Positions 10,514 to 23,900 of a DNA stretch of 64,000 bases are shown here, piece after piece. Source of the stretch: Lithobates sylvaticus (lineage: Eukaryota; Chordata; Amphibia; Anura; Ranidae); assembly GCA_028564925.1 (NCBI GenBank), contig CM053031.1:160568226-160632225 (forward strand). Reading direction: 5' to 3'. Position numbers and translations under genes: made by a program. Within the stretch, counting starts at the first letter, position 1. The number at the start of each line of letters is the position of its first letter. Under the pieces are notes generated by a model. The model was not told where the DNA came from. It saw only the letters and a list, made by a program, of their open reading frames with translations, and ran no database searches.

Positions 10514-11030
10514 TGTCATGCCTTGGCCTATAAGGGAAAATAATGTCTTCTAGACTTGCTATATCAACATTGTCCAATAGATACCACTCTAACAAAGGAC
10601 TATTGATGGGCAGTGTTCTATGGTTAATACACATTTCCTATCATGTCACTGGGAACTAGCTCCACTTCCTACAAGAGTCTCTTTCCTCTTCTTCATTGGG
10701 ACGGACTGCATAGGTGCCAGCTGGGCCTGCACGACGTGTTTCAGAGTAAAATCCTGGTCCTTCTATGGCAGCATCACTGGTATGCTAAAAGATTGTTTAC
10801 CTCTATACCTAGTGGACATGTGTTTATGTTCATGTAATTATTATATGGTAATTTATCTGTTTATTTCTAGTTTCACTGCACGTGTACATCATATTCTTAT
10901 ATGGCCACCACCTGTTCATTGTAATAAAGATCCAAAGTTACAGACAGTCTGGTTATTTTAGGGTTCAAGATTTAAGCTGTATGTTAAGCTACATACACGC
11001 CAGGGGCAAACGTGTAGCGAGAACAGAACA
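10514..11030 (+). repeat. BEL 5' LTR
   Basis: 517 bp with TG...CA ends and AATAAA near 10922. It matches 43728-43882 plus 51740-52084 along its length with scattered differences, implying considerable age. Confidence 0.85.
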
Positions 11031-11249
11031 GAGAAACAGCAGCTATCCAGCAAGTGGGATTTAGGACAGTGACTACACAGAGGCCTGCTACCCTGTCAGC
11101 GCATTCACCTGAATATGGCAATACAGCAGTCTTTACACAGTCAAGCATTCCTGCAAGCAACATGTCACATAGCCAGGCATCCTCACTCAAGACAAGGTCC
11201 CATGGAATTCCGCTCAAGCTTGGCTTGCATACACACGGTCACACAAAAG
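11031..11249. other. BEL leader sequence
   Basis: Directly downstream of the 5' LTR. No primer-binding site that I can recognise and no coding frame of note. Confidence 0.4.
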
Positions 11250-11550
11250 TTCTATGAACTTTCGACCGCCAAGAACACGGTGATGTACAACACTACGACG
11301 AGCCGAGAAAATTAAGTTCAATGCTTCCGAGCATGCGTCGAATTGTTTCCGAGCATGCGTAGGAATTTTGCACGTTGGAATTTGTAAAGATGATCGTAAT
11401 TTCGGATCAGAACTTTTTCCTACCAAAAAATTAACAACATGCTCTCAATCTTTTGCTGGTGGAAATGCCGTCAGCAAAAGTCCGATGGAGCATCACATCA
11501 CATCTGTCTTTTGCTGGCAGCATTTCCAATCGCGTGTACTCGGTATTACA
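11250..11550. mobile_element. Fragment resembling Harbinger-derived repeat
   Basis: Contains repeated CCGAGCATGCGT-type motifs and a GTCCGATGG-like stretch similar to the right end of the Harbinger at 42560-42800. The inferred source is a non-autonomous Harbinger relative. Ends are not defined. Confidence 0.4.
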
Positions 11551-11552
11551 GT

Positions 11553-12515
11553 AAAGAACCTTCTACATAGTTTAAGGTTAAACCTCTTTTCTTCTAATTT
11601 TAATGAGTGGCTATGAGTCTTGTTAAACTCCCTTCTGCAAAAAAGTTTTATTCCTATTGTGGGGTCACCAGTATGGTATTTGTATACTGAAATCATATTC
11701 GCTCTCAAGCGTCTCTTCTCCAAGTTAAGTTCAGTGCTTGCAACCTTTCCTCATATCTAATATCCTCCAGACCTTTTATTAGCTTTGTTGCCCTTTTTGT
11801 ACTTGCTCCATTTCCAGTACATCCTTCCTGAGGACTGGTGCCCAGAACTGGACATCATACTCTAGGTGCGGCCGGACCAGAGTCTTGTAGAGCTGGAGAA
11901 TTATTTTTTTTATCTCTGGAGTTGATCCCCTTTTTAATGCATACCAATATTCTGTTTGTTTTGTTAGCATCAGCTTGGCATTGCATGCCACTACTGAGCC
12001 TATCATCTACTAGGACCCCCAGGTCCTTTTCCATCCTAGATTCCCCCAGAAGTTCTCCCCCCAGTGTATAGATTGCATTCATATTTTTGCCACCCAAATG
12101 CATTATTTTAAATTTTTCTACATTGAACCTCATTTGCAATGTAGTTGCCCACCCCATTAATTTGTTCAGATCTTTTTGCAAGGTTTCCACATCCTGCGGA
12201 GAAGTTTTTGCCCTGCTTAGCTTAGTATCATCCTCAAATACAGAGATTGGACTGTTTACCCCATCCTCAAGGTCGTTTATGAACAAATTAAATAGGACTG
12301 GTCCCAGCACAGAACCCTGGGGGACCCCACTACCCACCCCTGATAATTCAGAGTACTCCCCATTTATTACCACCCTCTGAATTCGCCCTTGTAGCCAGTT
12401 TTCAATCCATGTACTCACCCTATGGTCCATGCCAACGGACCTTATTTTGTACAGTAAACGTTTATGGGGAACTGTGTCAAATGCTTTTGCAAAAGCCGAG
12501 ATATCTCCCACCCTT
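11553..12515 (-). mobile_element. CR1-type LINE fragment (copy 1)
   Basis: The minus strand encodes the C-terminal half of a CR1/Jockey-type reverse transcriptase: FAKAFDTVPHKRLL, SGVPQGSVLGPVLFNLFINDL, an ADD-box stretch reading FEDDTKLSRA, then the long conserved tail with RPHLEY and IKLFCRREFNKT. The frame runs to about 11855 and shifts afterwards. It lacks the 5' half (5' truncation is usual for LINEs) and the 3' terminal repeats. The box A Asp pair reads EDD instead of ADD, an Ala-to-Glu change beside the catalytic Asp residues. CR1 clade is my best reading; related clades are possible. Confidence 0.8.
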
Positions 12516-12519
12516 AAAG

Positions 12520-12950
12520 ACTCTGAAGAGTGTTGGTACCTACCTATATTCGGAGTGTACCATCCTAAAAAGCCAGGTCAAATCAGAGTAGTGTTTGACT
12601 CTTGTGCCAAATTCAAGGGTGTCTCCTTGAACAATGTCCTCTTGACAGGCCCAGACCTCAACAACAAACTCCTGGGAGTGCTCTTACGCTTCTGCAAAGA
12701 TTCTATTGCCTTCATAGCTGACACCCAACAGATGTTCCATTGCTGGTCAGAGAGGAAGACAGAAACTTTCTAAGGATCATTTGGTTCAGAGACAATGACC
12801 ATTCCAAAGACATCTCAGCTTATCGCATGAGAGTACACATCTTTGACAATAGCCCTTCACCTGCAGTCGCTATCTACGGCTCAGACATTCCGCCCAAGAA
12901 GGCGATCTTGAGTATGGCTCAGATACAAAACAATTCATAGAGAAAGATGT
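12520..12950 (+). mobile_element. BEL/Pao reverse transcriptase remnant
   Basis: Translation shows BEL/Pao RT hallmarks: WYLPIFGVYHPKKPGQIRVV, FDSCAKFKGVSLN, LTGPDLNNKLLGVL, then FLRIIWFRDND and NSPSPAVAIYG. A fossil fragment, broken, bounded on the left by the CR1 copy and on the right by piggyBac-type repeats. Confidence 0.88.
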
Positions 12951-13802
12951 TGTCACTAAATGATATATTGCTCACACATGCCATGGGCATATGTGGAATT
13001 ACACCCCAAAATAAATTCTGCTGCTTCTCCTGAGTACGGGGATACCACATGTGTGGGACTTTTTGGGAGCCTAGCCGCGCAAGGGGCCCCGAAATCCAAG
13101 CACCGCCTTCAGGATTTCTAAGGGCATACATTTTTGATTTCACTCTTCACTACCTATCACAGTTTTGAAGGCCATAAAATGCCAAGATGGCACAAAATCC
13201 CCCCAAATGACCCCATTTTGGAAAGTAGACACCCCAAGCTATTCGCTGAGAGGCATGTTGAGTCCATGGAATAGTTTATATTTTGCCACAAGTTGTGGAA
13301 AAATTACAAACCTTTTTTTTGCCCAAAGTTGTCACTAAATGATATATTGCTCACACATGGGCATATGTGGAATTACACCCCAAAATAAATTATGCTGCTT
13401 CTCCTGAGTACGGGGATACCACATTTGTGGGACTTTTGTGCTTGGTTTTTGGTGTCCCGTACGTGGCTAGGCTCTCAAAAAGCCTCACACATGTGGTATC
13501 CCCGTTCTCAGGAGAAGCAACAGAATGTATTTTGGGGTGTAATTTCACATATGCCCATGGCATGTTTGAGCAATATATCATTTAGTGACAACTTTGTGCA
13601 AAAAAAATAAATACAGTTTTTTTTTATTTTTCCTGCAACTTGTGTCAAAATATAAAATATTCCATGGACTCGACATGCCTCTCAGCAAATAGCTCGGGGT
13701 GTCTACTTTCCAAAATGGGGTCATTTGGGGGGGGGTTGAACTGTCCTGGCATTTTATACACAACATTTACAAGCTTATGTCACACATCACACACTCTTCT
13801 AA
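12950..13802. repeat. piggyBac-type subterminal repeat cluster
   Basis: A unit of about 115 bp (starting GTTGTCACTAAATGATATA) occurs at 12950 and 13328 in direct orientation and at about 13475-13590 inverted. Similar blocks (TACTCGGGAG/GGTATCGCCG, GGGGTCATTTGGGG) appear at 34310-34570 inside the non-autonomous piggyBac, so this is probably a non-autonomous piggyBac relative or an extended element end. Confidence 0.6.
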
Positions 13803-15168
13803 CCACTTGAAGACATAGCCGTTTCTGACACTTTTTGTTTACGTGAAAAAAAAAATTTTCTTTGCAAGAAAATTACTTTAAACCAAAAATTATATATTTT
13901 TTTTTAAAGCAAATGCCCAACAGATTAAAATGGTGGGTGTTTCATTTTTTTTTTCCCTCACTTTTTTAAAGTTTAATGCACTAAAACACACTATATTGCC
14001 CAAATGTTTGATGAAATAAAAAAGATGATCTCAGGCCGAGTACATGGATACCAAACACGACATGCTTTAAAATTGCGCAGAAACGTGCAGCGGCGACAAA
14101 CTACATAAATTTTTAAAAGCATTTAAACGCCTTTACAGGTTACCACTTTAGATTTACAGAGGAGGTCTACTGCTAAAATTACTGTCCTCGATCTGACCTT
14201 CGCGGTGATACCTCACATGCATGGTGCAATTGCTGTTTAGATATGACACCAGACCGACACTTGCGTTCGCCTTTTTTTTTTTTTTTTATCTAAGGGAATG
14301 TAAATATCCCCTATGATAACAATAGGTAGTGACATGTACTCTTTTTTGAAAGAATTGGGGTCTGACCACACCAAGATCGGTGTGATAAAAGGCTTTCCCA
14401 ATGGCGCTGTATATATCCAACGAAATCTAAGTCATGAAATGCTCGTAGCTTCCGGTTTCTTAGGTCATAGAGATGATTGGAGCCATTCTGGTCTCTGATG
14501 AGCTCTATGGTCAGCTGGCGGAACCACCGGCTGCATTCTCAGGTTCCCTGTTGGGACAGGAGAGCCAGAGAAAACCATGGAAGACGGTGGGGGGGGGCAT
14601 TCCTTCCCACTGCTTGTAAAAGCAGTCTAGAGGATAATTAGCCACTAGGATTGCTTTTACATGAAAGCCGACCGCTGGCTGAAAAGAATGATAGCAAGAT
14701 GATACCTAAACCCACCGGCATCATTCTGGTATAACCACTCAAAGTCCAGCAACATACCAGTACGTTGCTGGTCCTTGTTTGGCATATATTGTAATCTTTT
14801 TTTTTCATGCAGCCTGTGGGCTGAACGAAAAAAAGAGATTGATTGGTGGGTATGCCCACCATTATAATACCTCCCTTCATCCACCCACCCACTTCTAATG
14901 ATGGGCATAAATGCACCATTTTGTTTTTAACTGTGGTGGGGAAATCACCTCCGACAGCGCTGGAGTCACAGCTTTATGTATCATGGGACGATGTTGCTGT
15001 CAAGATAAATAAATCGGCGCTGCAGCTGAATGGCGTACCTGCTAAGCAAATGATGGTTAACATGAAAACAAAGTAACATTACAGTATAACAGTAAAACTT
15101 ACCATACCTGCAAAGCAAATACAAAAAAAAAGTAAAAAATAAAACATTTTTTAACGCAACCTGTGCCT

Positions 15169-15204
<36 letters not shown>

Positions 15205-16675
15205 AAATATTTGCATCCTCCCGCAAAAGGTAGAAGCAAATCGCTCCTCTGCCCCGGCTGCCCCCATGCTTTAGCATACATGCTCATTTTTTTAACTGTG
15301 GTGGTGAAATCACCTCCAACAGCGCTGGAGTCACTGCTTTATGTATCGTGGGAGCAAACGCTGTTGCTGTCAAGATAAAAAAAAAACAGTTGAAGCCTAT
15401 ATCAGGCGAAACATGTCAGGTTGGATGCTTACTTGAGCCACTTTCTTGCGCAAACCTTTTAAACTTTTATAAGAAGATCTGTATAGAGAGTATAAAGCGA
15501 TATATCTCATCTCCTTGGGGATCATATGAACACAGTCGTATTTCACCAGCTGGGAACCATACCCTGAAGATGGACTCTTCCCACTCCCTATATTAACGTT
15601 GTGGTCTGGTCACCATCTCACCCTTATATATTGTGGAACATTGCAAGGGAAACAAATTGCTTTATGTTAATTCATTAAGCCTTCCGTTACCCTTTCTCCC
15701 TAAACGGGAAAACCATAATTATTACACATTTTGTAATCCATCATATATTGAAGAAATGTCTATAGTGCATAGCTGTTCATTTATATAACTACTACGAGCA
15801 CATTCAATTTAATTTGTGTTGTGTTTTAGCAAAAAAACTTTTTTTTTGCGACTTTTGAAATCGCATACCCTGATATCATGTTTGAAGGCCTGCGAGTTCT
15901 CCTATAAGGATTTGATATAGTTCCTTTTAACGAGGGACCATATATTTCGTTTCAGTCTATTATTATTTTGACTAATATTTTTATGCGACTTCTTTGAAAT
16001 CGCACACTTTTGATATCACATCTGTAAGTTTGTGCTTTCCCTACACTGATTTACCACCGATCACCTTGAACTGGTGATCATACACCTCACAAGGTTCATT
16101 TCATTAGATTGTTTAGTATAATTCTAATTTTTTTTGTTCACATTACTTTTATAGTAATTTGACCCATTTGGGTCAGCACATTCACATTAGCTCACAAGCT
16201 TTATTTGATACACCCAATTAGGTGGGTATTCACCATTAAAATTCCTGTCACACATTTCTGCCCGCAGGCTCATATTTTCCTGCGTTGCAATATGTGAAAT
16301 CAGGGACACTTGATTATTTAAGCGCTGCACTTTTTTACTTTTATAAATAAATCCACGCTGCAACTGAATGGCGTACCTGAAAAACAAAAAAATGGTTAAC
16401 AATAAAACACAATAAAACATTGCAGAATAGAATACAGTAAAAAAGAGCAGGACACTAGAGAGAGAATAGAAAGAAAGAGAACAATAAAACGACAACTATT
16501 TTTTTATTTTATATTTTTTTAGTTTTTATATTTTTTTACTTTTTTTTATTTTTGAAATTATTTTTTTTTACACCTTTTTTTTTGTAACTGTAATGGTTTT
16601 AATGTAACTGTTGTAACGGTTCCAGCGGTTTGGGTGTTTGGTTTGTGACTAGTCTGTGCAATGCTGTACCCTACG
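13803..16675. other. piggyBac 3' non-coding region
   Basis: Long region beyond the transposase stop. It contains a duplicated block (AACTGTGGTGGNGAAATCACCTCC type) at 14925-15060 and 15290-15380, whose right part recurs at 16340-16410, a (TA)n run at 15170-15200, and an inserted segment of about 0.9 kb (15387-16335). No gene. Short open frames here match nothing I know. Confidence 0.5.
15387..15425 (+). ncRNA. Degenerate hammerhead-like motif
   Basis: GCC-loop-GGC stem II (15394-15396/15405-15407), GAA, AC-AT-GT and cleavage base C15417 match the minimal PLE type, but the CUGAUGA core is decayed. It marks the start of an inserted segment of probable PLE-tail origin. Confidence 0.4.
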
Positions 16676-17450
16676 CTAAAACTCAACTAGTGTATGGTAG
16701 CGTTCAAAACATTCACCAATGCAAAGACCAGGATTATCAGGACAGCGGGGACAATAATAACGGGTGTCACGCCTATATCTGCACTTTCTGCAGACATGAC
16801 ATTTTCTTTGGGGGGCTCCTTGGGTAGGGGTACTCGGGAGGGCATAAGGAAAATGCCTCTCATGCAGCCGGCTTACTGCATTTGGTTGGGGATGGTGAGG
16901 TGGAGCACCGTCTGGATACAGAAGGGCTCTGACGATCTCTTCCTGGAATTTAAGGAAGAATCCAGTCTGGCCTGAAGCTCTGTATAGCACATGAGCATTC
17001 AGCAAAGCCAATTGAAATAAATAAACAGACACTTTTTTGTACCAGCGTCTGGCGTTATGGGCAACTAGGTACGGCACCAACAACTGGTCATTGAGGTCCA
17101 CCCCTCCCATATTTTGGTTATATTTGTAGACACAGAGGGGTTTCTCCACAACACCAGTAACTGTAGTAATTTGGACCATCGTATCTGCATGAAGGGAGGT
17201 AAGAACGAAAACATTCTTAATATCCCTCCACTTCATAGCAAGCAAGTTATTACACTGCAAGCAGGCTCTCTCCCCCAGCCTAAGACGGGAATCTACAAGC
17301 CACTGGGGAAAGCCACATGCTCCAATCTGCTGATCAAACCAGTGACTAAACAGTGGCATGCTCGTGTAATAATTGTCCACGTACAAGTGGTACCCCTTTC
17401 CGAATAATGGGGACACCAAGTCCCACACAATCTTGCCAGCGCTTCCTATG
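16676..17450 (-). pseudogene. piggyBac transposase, C-terminal part
   Basis: Contains the second and third catalytic Asp regions of piggyBac transposases: HLYVDNYYTSMPLF and NMGGVDLNDQLL. A YKKVSVYLFQLALLNAHVLY segment follows, and the Cys-rich C-terminal end-binding domain (CHVCRKCRYRRDTRYYCPRC, then CIGECFERYH). The frame is open from the hAT border to the stop at 16676. Codons 5' of 17450 in the same open stretch belong to the hAT end. The rest of the gene lies beyond the hAT insertion (26847-28014). The terminus is intact; the gene is broken by insertion. Confidence 0.92.
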
Positions 17451-18039
17451 TAGGGATGGGCCCGGTGCTCGATGCCAACCCATGTTCGCATCGAGCACCG
17501 GGTGTTCGCTCGCTCGACGAGCCCAGAACTATTTTGGCCGCTCGCATCACATTCGTGTGATGCGGGCGGCCCCGCAATGCATTGCGGCCGGCGCGGCCGG
17601 CGCAGTGCATTGCTGGCTGATGATTGGCCAAGCATGCACTGTGACCCCGCATGCTTGGCCAATCACAGCGCCGGAAACTCGGAGAGCCATAATTGGCTAC
17701 AGGCAGGACGCCTGTAGCCAATTACAGCTCAGGGGCTTTAGTACACGCCCCCTCATTTAAAAGGCCGCCACGCCGTCGGCGCCGGTCACATGAGTTCCGG
17801 CTTTAGGAGAGATCAGGCTGATTCTGTGTCACTCTTTGCTAGATTCATATAGAAAGATTTGCTCTACTTTGCTAAACCATTGGCTATTTATTTGCTAAAC
17901 CATTGCTACCTGTCATTGATCGTCCATTGCTGCTGCTGGTTAGTGTGTTTTTAGCTGCTGCTGGGGGTTAGTCTGGTACGTGTCTTACTGTTAGTACAGT
18001 ATTTCAGTAGTACCAACCGCAGTGCTGTTAGTACAGCAC

Positions 18040-20955
18040 TGCACCCCAAAAGCACCCATAGGACTTCTAGTGTGTTAGTGGCAGGAAACAGAGCTCCTAT
18101 ATTTTCTTCCCAGAAGCACCCATAGGACTTGTACTGTGTTAGTGGCATCACACAGAGTTCCTATATTGTCTTCCCAGAAGCACCCATAGGACTTGTACTG
18201 TGTTAGTGGCATCACACAGAGTTCCTATATTTTCTTCCCAGAAGCACCCATAGGACTTGTACTGTGTTAGTGGCATCACACAGAGTTCCTATATTTTCTT
18301 CCCAGAAGCACCCATAGGACTTGTACTGTGTTAGTGGCATCACACAGAGTTCCTATATTTTCTTCCCAGATGCACCCATAGGACTTGTACTGTGTTAGTG
18401 GCATCACACAGAGTTCCTATATTTTCTTCCCAGAAGCACCCATAGGACTTGTACTGTGTTAGTGGCATCACACAGAGTTCCTATATTTTCTTCCCAGAAG
18501 CACCCATAGGACTTGTACTGTGTTAGTGGCATCACACAGAGTTCCTATATTTTTTTCCCAGAAGCACCTATAGGACTTGTACTGTGTTAGTCCCATCACA
18601 CAGAGCTCCTATATTTTCTTCCCAGAAGCACCCATAGGACTTGTACTGTGTTAGTGGCATCACACAGAGTTAATATATTTTCTTCCCAGAAGCACCCATA
18701 GGACTTCTAGTGTGTTAGTGCCATCACACAGAGCTCCTATATTTTCTTCCCAGAAGCACCCATAGGACTTCAATTGTGTGTTAGTGCCATCACACAGAGC
18801 TCCTATATTTTCTTCCCAGAAGCACCCATAGGACTTGTAGTGTGTTAGTCCCATCACACAGAGCTCCTATATTTTCTTCCCAGAAACACCCATAGGACTT
18901 GTAGTGTGTTAGTCCCATCACACAGAGCTCCTATATTTTCTTCCCAGAAGCACCCATAGGACTTGTAGTGTGTTAGTCCCATCACACAGAGCTCCTATAT
19001 TTTCTTCCCAGGAGCACCCATAGGACTTGTAGTGTGTTAGTCCCATCACACAGAGCTCCTATATTTTCTTCCCAGAAGCACCCATAGGACTTCAATTGTG
19101 TGTTAGTGCCATCACACAGAGCTCCTATATTTTCTTCCCAGAAGCACCCATAGGACTTCAATTGTGTGTTAGTGCCATCACACAGAGCTCCTATATTTTC
19201 TTCCCAGAAGCACCCATAGGACTTGTAGTGTGTTAGTCCCATCACACAGAGCTCCTATATTTTCTTCCCAGAAGCACCCATAGGACTTCAATTGTGTGTT
19301 AGTGGCATCACACAGAGCTCCTATATTTTCTTCTCAGCAGCACCCACAGGACTTCTAGTGTGTTAGTGGCATCACACAGAGCTCCTATATTTTCTTTGCA
19401 GAAGCACCCATAGGACTTCTAGTGTGTTAGTGGCATCACACAGAGCTCCTATATTTTATTTGCAGAAGCACCCATAGGACTTCTAGTGTGTTAGTGGCAT
19501 CACACAGAGCTCCTATATTTTCTTCCCAGAAGCACCCATAGGACTTCAATTGTGTGTTAGTGGCATCACACAGAGCTCCTATATTTTCTTTGCAGAAGCA
19601 CCCATAGGACTTCTAGTGTGTTAGTGGCATCACACAAAGCTCCTATATTTTCTTCTCAGCAGCACCCACAGGACTTCTAGTGTGTTAGTGGCATCACACA
19701 GAGCTCCTATATTTTCTTTGCAGAAGCACCCATAGGACTTCTAGTGTGTTAGTGGCATCACACAGAGCTCCTATATTTTCTTTGCAGAAGCACCCATAGG
19801 ACTTCTAGTGTGTTAGTGGCATCACACAGAGCTCCTATATTTTCTTCTCAGCAGCACCCACAGGACTTCTAGTGTGTTAGTGGCATCACACAGAGCTCCT
19901 ATATTTTCTTTGCAGAAGCACCCATAGGACTTCTAGTGTGTTAGTGGCATCACACATAGCTCCTATATTTTCTTTGCAGAAGCACCCATAGGACTTCTAG
20001 TGTGTTAGTGGCATCACACAGAGCTCCTATATTTTCTTCTCAGCAGCACCCACAGGACTTCTAGTGTGTTAGTGGCATCACACAGAGCTCCTATATTTTC
20101 TTTGCAGAAGCACCCATAGGACTTCTAGTGTGTTAGTGGCATCACACAGAGCTCCTATATTTTCTTTGCAGAAGCACCCATAGGACTTCTAGTGTGTTAG
20201 TGGCATCACACAGAGCTCCTATATTTTCTTCTCAGCAGCACCCACAGGACTTCTAGTGTGTTAGTGGCATCACACAGAGCTCCTATATTTTCTTTGCAGA
20301 AGCACCCATAGGACTTCAATTGTGTGTTAGTGGCATCACACAGAGCTCCTATATTTTCTTCTCAGCAGCACCCACAGGACTTCTAGTGTGTTAGTGGCAT
20401 CACACAGAGCTCCTATATTTTCTTCTCAGCAGCACCCACAGGACTTCTAGTGTGTTAGTGGCATCACACAGAGCTCCTATATTTTCTTTGCAGAAGCACC
20501 CATAGGGCTTCTAGTGTGTTAGTGGCATCACACAGAGCTCCTATATTTTCTTCTCAGCAGCACCCACAGGACTTCTAGTGTGTTAGTGGCATCACACAGA
20601 GCTCCTATATTTTCTTTGCAGAAGCACCCATAGGACTTCTAGTGTGTTAGTGGCATCACACAGAGCTCCTATATTTTCTTCTCAGCAGCACGCACAGGAC
20701 TTCTAGTGTGTTAGTGGCATCACACAGAGCTCCTATATTTTCTTTGCAGAAGCACCCATAGGGCTTCTAGTGTGTTAGTGGCATCACACAGAGCTCCTAT
20801 ATTTTCTTCTCAGCAGCACCCACAGGACTTCTAGTGTGTTAGTGGCATCACACAGAGCTCCTATATTTTCTTTGCAGAAGCACCCATAGGACTTCTAGTG
20901 TGTTAGTGGCATCACACAGAGCTCCTATATTTTCTTCTCAGCAGCACCCACAGGA
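18040..20955 (+). repeat. 64-bp minisatellite upstream of the hAT gene
   Basis: About 45 tandem copies of a 64-bp unit (66 bp where ACTTCAATTGTG replaces ACTTCTAGTG). Sub-types are ordered: TTCCCAGAAG units at the left, then TTCTCAGCAG (C) and TTTGCAGAAG (D) units on the right. From 19590 these form C-D-D trimers, later C-D pairs. Each unit holds a pyrimidine tract followed by CAG. The last unit ends only about 15 bases before the transposase ATG. Confidence 0.95.
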
Positions 20956-20967
20956 CTACCGACTACA

Positions 20968-23900
20968 ATGGCTGGAAGACCGCCAAGGGGAGGCAGAGCA
21001 TGCAGAGCCAAGAACACAGGGCAGGCAGGCTCTGTTTCTAGTGGACGTGGCCGTGGCCGTGGACGTGGTCGTGCATCGTCATCAGCACGTGACCATGGGA
21101 CACGCGCGTCTTTGTTTTCGGCAGCTGGACATGTGGAGCCGCATCATGCTGAAGGCTTGGTAGAATGGATGACCAAGCCCTCCTCATCCTCCTCATCCTC
21201 TCTCACCCAGGCTCAGGGTACTGGCAGAGCAGCTTCCAACGCGTACTCAATGGCATCATCAGCCACCCCTTCCCTAGACCCACCATGTCCTCCTGAGGAG
21301 TCCCCCGAACTGTTTGAGCACAGTGTTGGGTACATGCTCCAGGAGGATGCCCAACGATTCGAAGGCTCGGATGATGATACCCAGCTTGAGGAAGTCAGTA
21401 GTGTGCGCGCAGAGAGAGGGGATGCTGAAGGACAGCAATCTGCCAGTACTGTTCCACCAGCTGCAGCTTACTGCCAGGTTTGCTCTAGTGGTGAAGAGGG
21501 AGGGGATGATGAGGTCACTGACGCCATGTGGGTGCCTGGAGGGAGAGAGGATGAGGAGGAGGACGAGGAGGAGGAGGAGGAGGATGCGGCGTCACATGTC
21601 CAACGAGGCAGGATGCCCCCTGGAGGCCAGCTAGAGGCCAGCACAGCAACAGTACAACACCGCAGAGCTCCGCCTGTGCAGGGCGCTGCCTCTGCACATT
21701 ATCAGAAAAGTTCTTTGGTGTGGGCCTTTTTTGAGACGAGTGCATCAGATCGCACCACTGCTATTTGCAATATTTGTCTCAAGCGTATCTCGCGTGGCCA
21801 AAACATCAGCTGCTTGGGCACCACAAGCATGAGCAGACACATGTCGACCTGCCATGCAGCTCGTTGGCAGGCACACATAAAAGACCCACACCAAAGAACT
21901 AAGCGGACCTCTCCTTGCTCCTCATCAGCTGGGATCTCCATCCCCACTACATCTTCAGTCCTCTCTGAAAGCTGCTGTGAGAGGACTGAAGGTGTAGAAT
22001 TAGGTGTGTCACAACCAAGTACTTGCAGTACACCGACGTCCGATAGTAGCAGGCAAATTTCCCTGCCCCAGCTGCTGGACCGTCGAAAGAAGTACACTCC
22101 CAGCCATCCACATGCCCAGCGGTTGAATGCTAGCTTGGCTAAATTGCTAGCACTTCAACTGCTGCCTTTTCAGTTGGTAGACTCGTCCCCTTCCGTGAGT
22201 TTGTTCAATGTGCGGTTCCTCAGTGGCAGGTTCCCAAACGCCACTTTTTCTCACGGAAGGCGATTCCGTCTCTCTACCGGCATGTGGAAGGCAATGTCCA
22301 TGCCTCGCTGGACAGGGCGGTCAGCGGTAAGGTGCATATTACCGCTGACTCATGGTCCAGCAGGCATGGACAGGGACGTTACCTTTCTTTCACGGCCCAT
22401 TGGGTCACTCTATTGGCAGCTGGGAGGGATGCAGGACAAGGTGCAGTAGTGTTGGAGGTTGTTCCGCCACCACGCCTCCAAAATGCTACTACTGCTACTG
22501 GTTGTGACACACCTCTCTCCTCCACCCCCTCCTCTTCTTCTTCCTCCAGTGCTCTGTCCTCGGAACCAGCGGTGCTCCGTAGGTGTACAAGGGGCTACGC
22601 AAGTACGCAGGCAAAAAGATGCCATGCCGTGCTTGCGCTGGTGTGTTTGGGGAACAGGAGCCACACTGGGCCAGAGGTTCTGGCAGCTCTGCAGGGGCAG
22701 GCCGAGAGGTGGTTGACGCCACGCCAGCTTAAGCCAGGAATGGTCGTTTCTGACAATGGCACCAACCTCCTCTCCACCCTGCGACAGGGGCAGCTCACCC
22801 ATGTGCCCTGTATGGCTCACGTCCTCAACCTGGTGGTGCAGCGGTTCTTGGGCAGGTTCCCAGGCTTACAGGATGTCCTGAGGCAGGCCAGGAAAGTCTG
22901 TGTGCATTTCCGCCGATCTTATAATGCCAGTGCTCGGCTGACTAAGCTGCAAAAGGAGCTGAACCTGCCCAAGAACCGCCTAATATGTGACAGGCCCACC
23001 AGCTGGAACTCAACGTTGGCCATGCTGCAGCGACTGCACACGCAGCAGAGGGCCATCAATGAGTACCTTTGCGACTACGGCACCAGGACAGGGTCAGGGA
23101 AGCTTGGTTTTTTTTCCCCACGTCAGTGGAGCATGATCAGGGATGCATGCACTGTCCTCTCACCATTTGAGGAGGCCACGAGGATGGTGAGCAGTGACAG
23201 TGCATGCATCAGTGACACTGTACCTCTTGTCCACCTGTTGGAGCATACGCTGCGTGGGATAATGGACAGGGCACATGAGGCAGAATAGAGGCAGGAAGAG
23301 GAGGACTTCCTTGCCTCTCAAGGCCCCCTTTATCCGGACAGTGTTCCTTCTGTCCCACCCATCACACAGGAAGAGGATGAGGATGAGGAGGAGGAGGAGG
23401 ATTGTGTGAGCATGGAGGTGGAGCCTGGCACTCAGCATCAGCAGCAGCAGTCTTTTAGGGATGATGTACAGTCCCAACAAACCAGTGGACTTGTACGTGG
23501 CTGGGAGGAGGTGGCTGGCGATCATGTCATCCTCAGTGACCCAGAAGACTCCGGACCGAATGCCTCAGCTAACCTACGCTGCATGGCCTCCCTGATCCTG
23601 CAAAGCCTGCGGAAGGATCCTCGTGTTCTTCGGATCAAGGAGAGGGACCATTACTGGCTGGCCACTCTCCTTGATCCACGGTACAAGGGTAAGGTTGCGG
23701 ACCTTATCTTGCCGTCGCAGAGGGAGCAGAGGATGAGACATCTCAGGGAGGCCTTGCAGAAAGGTCTGTGCAACGCGTTCCCAGAAACTGGGAGGTTACA
23801 AACTCCTGGTCCTGGGCGACGAGTTGCTGAGGCTTCGGTCAGTAGCAGAAGGAGCGGTGGGGAAGGTGGACGTCTGACCGATGCGTTCAGACAATTTTTT

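Noticed and set aside
10514-11030. Plus-strand LTR read as part of the gypsy element
   Set aside because: The matching LTR at 43728-52084, the shared ATTCT duplication and BEL pol pieces between them show it belongs to a separate BEL insertion.
18040-20955. CRISPR-like array or centromeric satellite
   Set aside because: No unique spacers; it lies inside hAT ends with an 8-bp duplication, so it is an internal minisatellite.
22410-22820. Antisense frames in the hAT transposase gene
   Set aside because: Shadows of the GC-rich coding strand.
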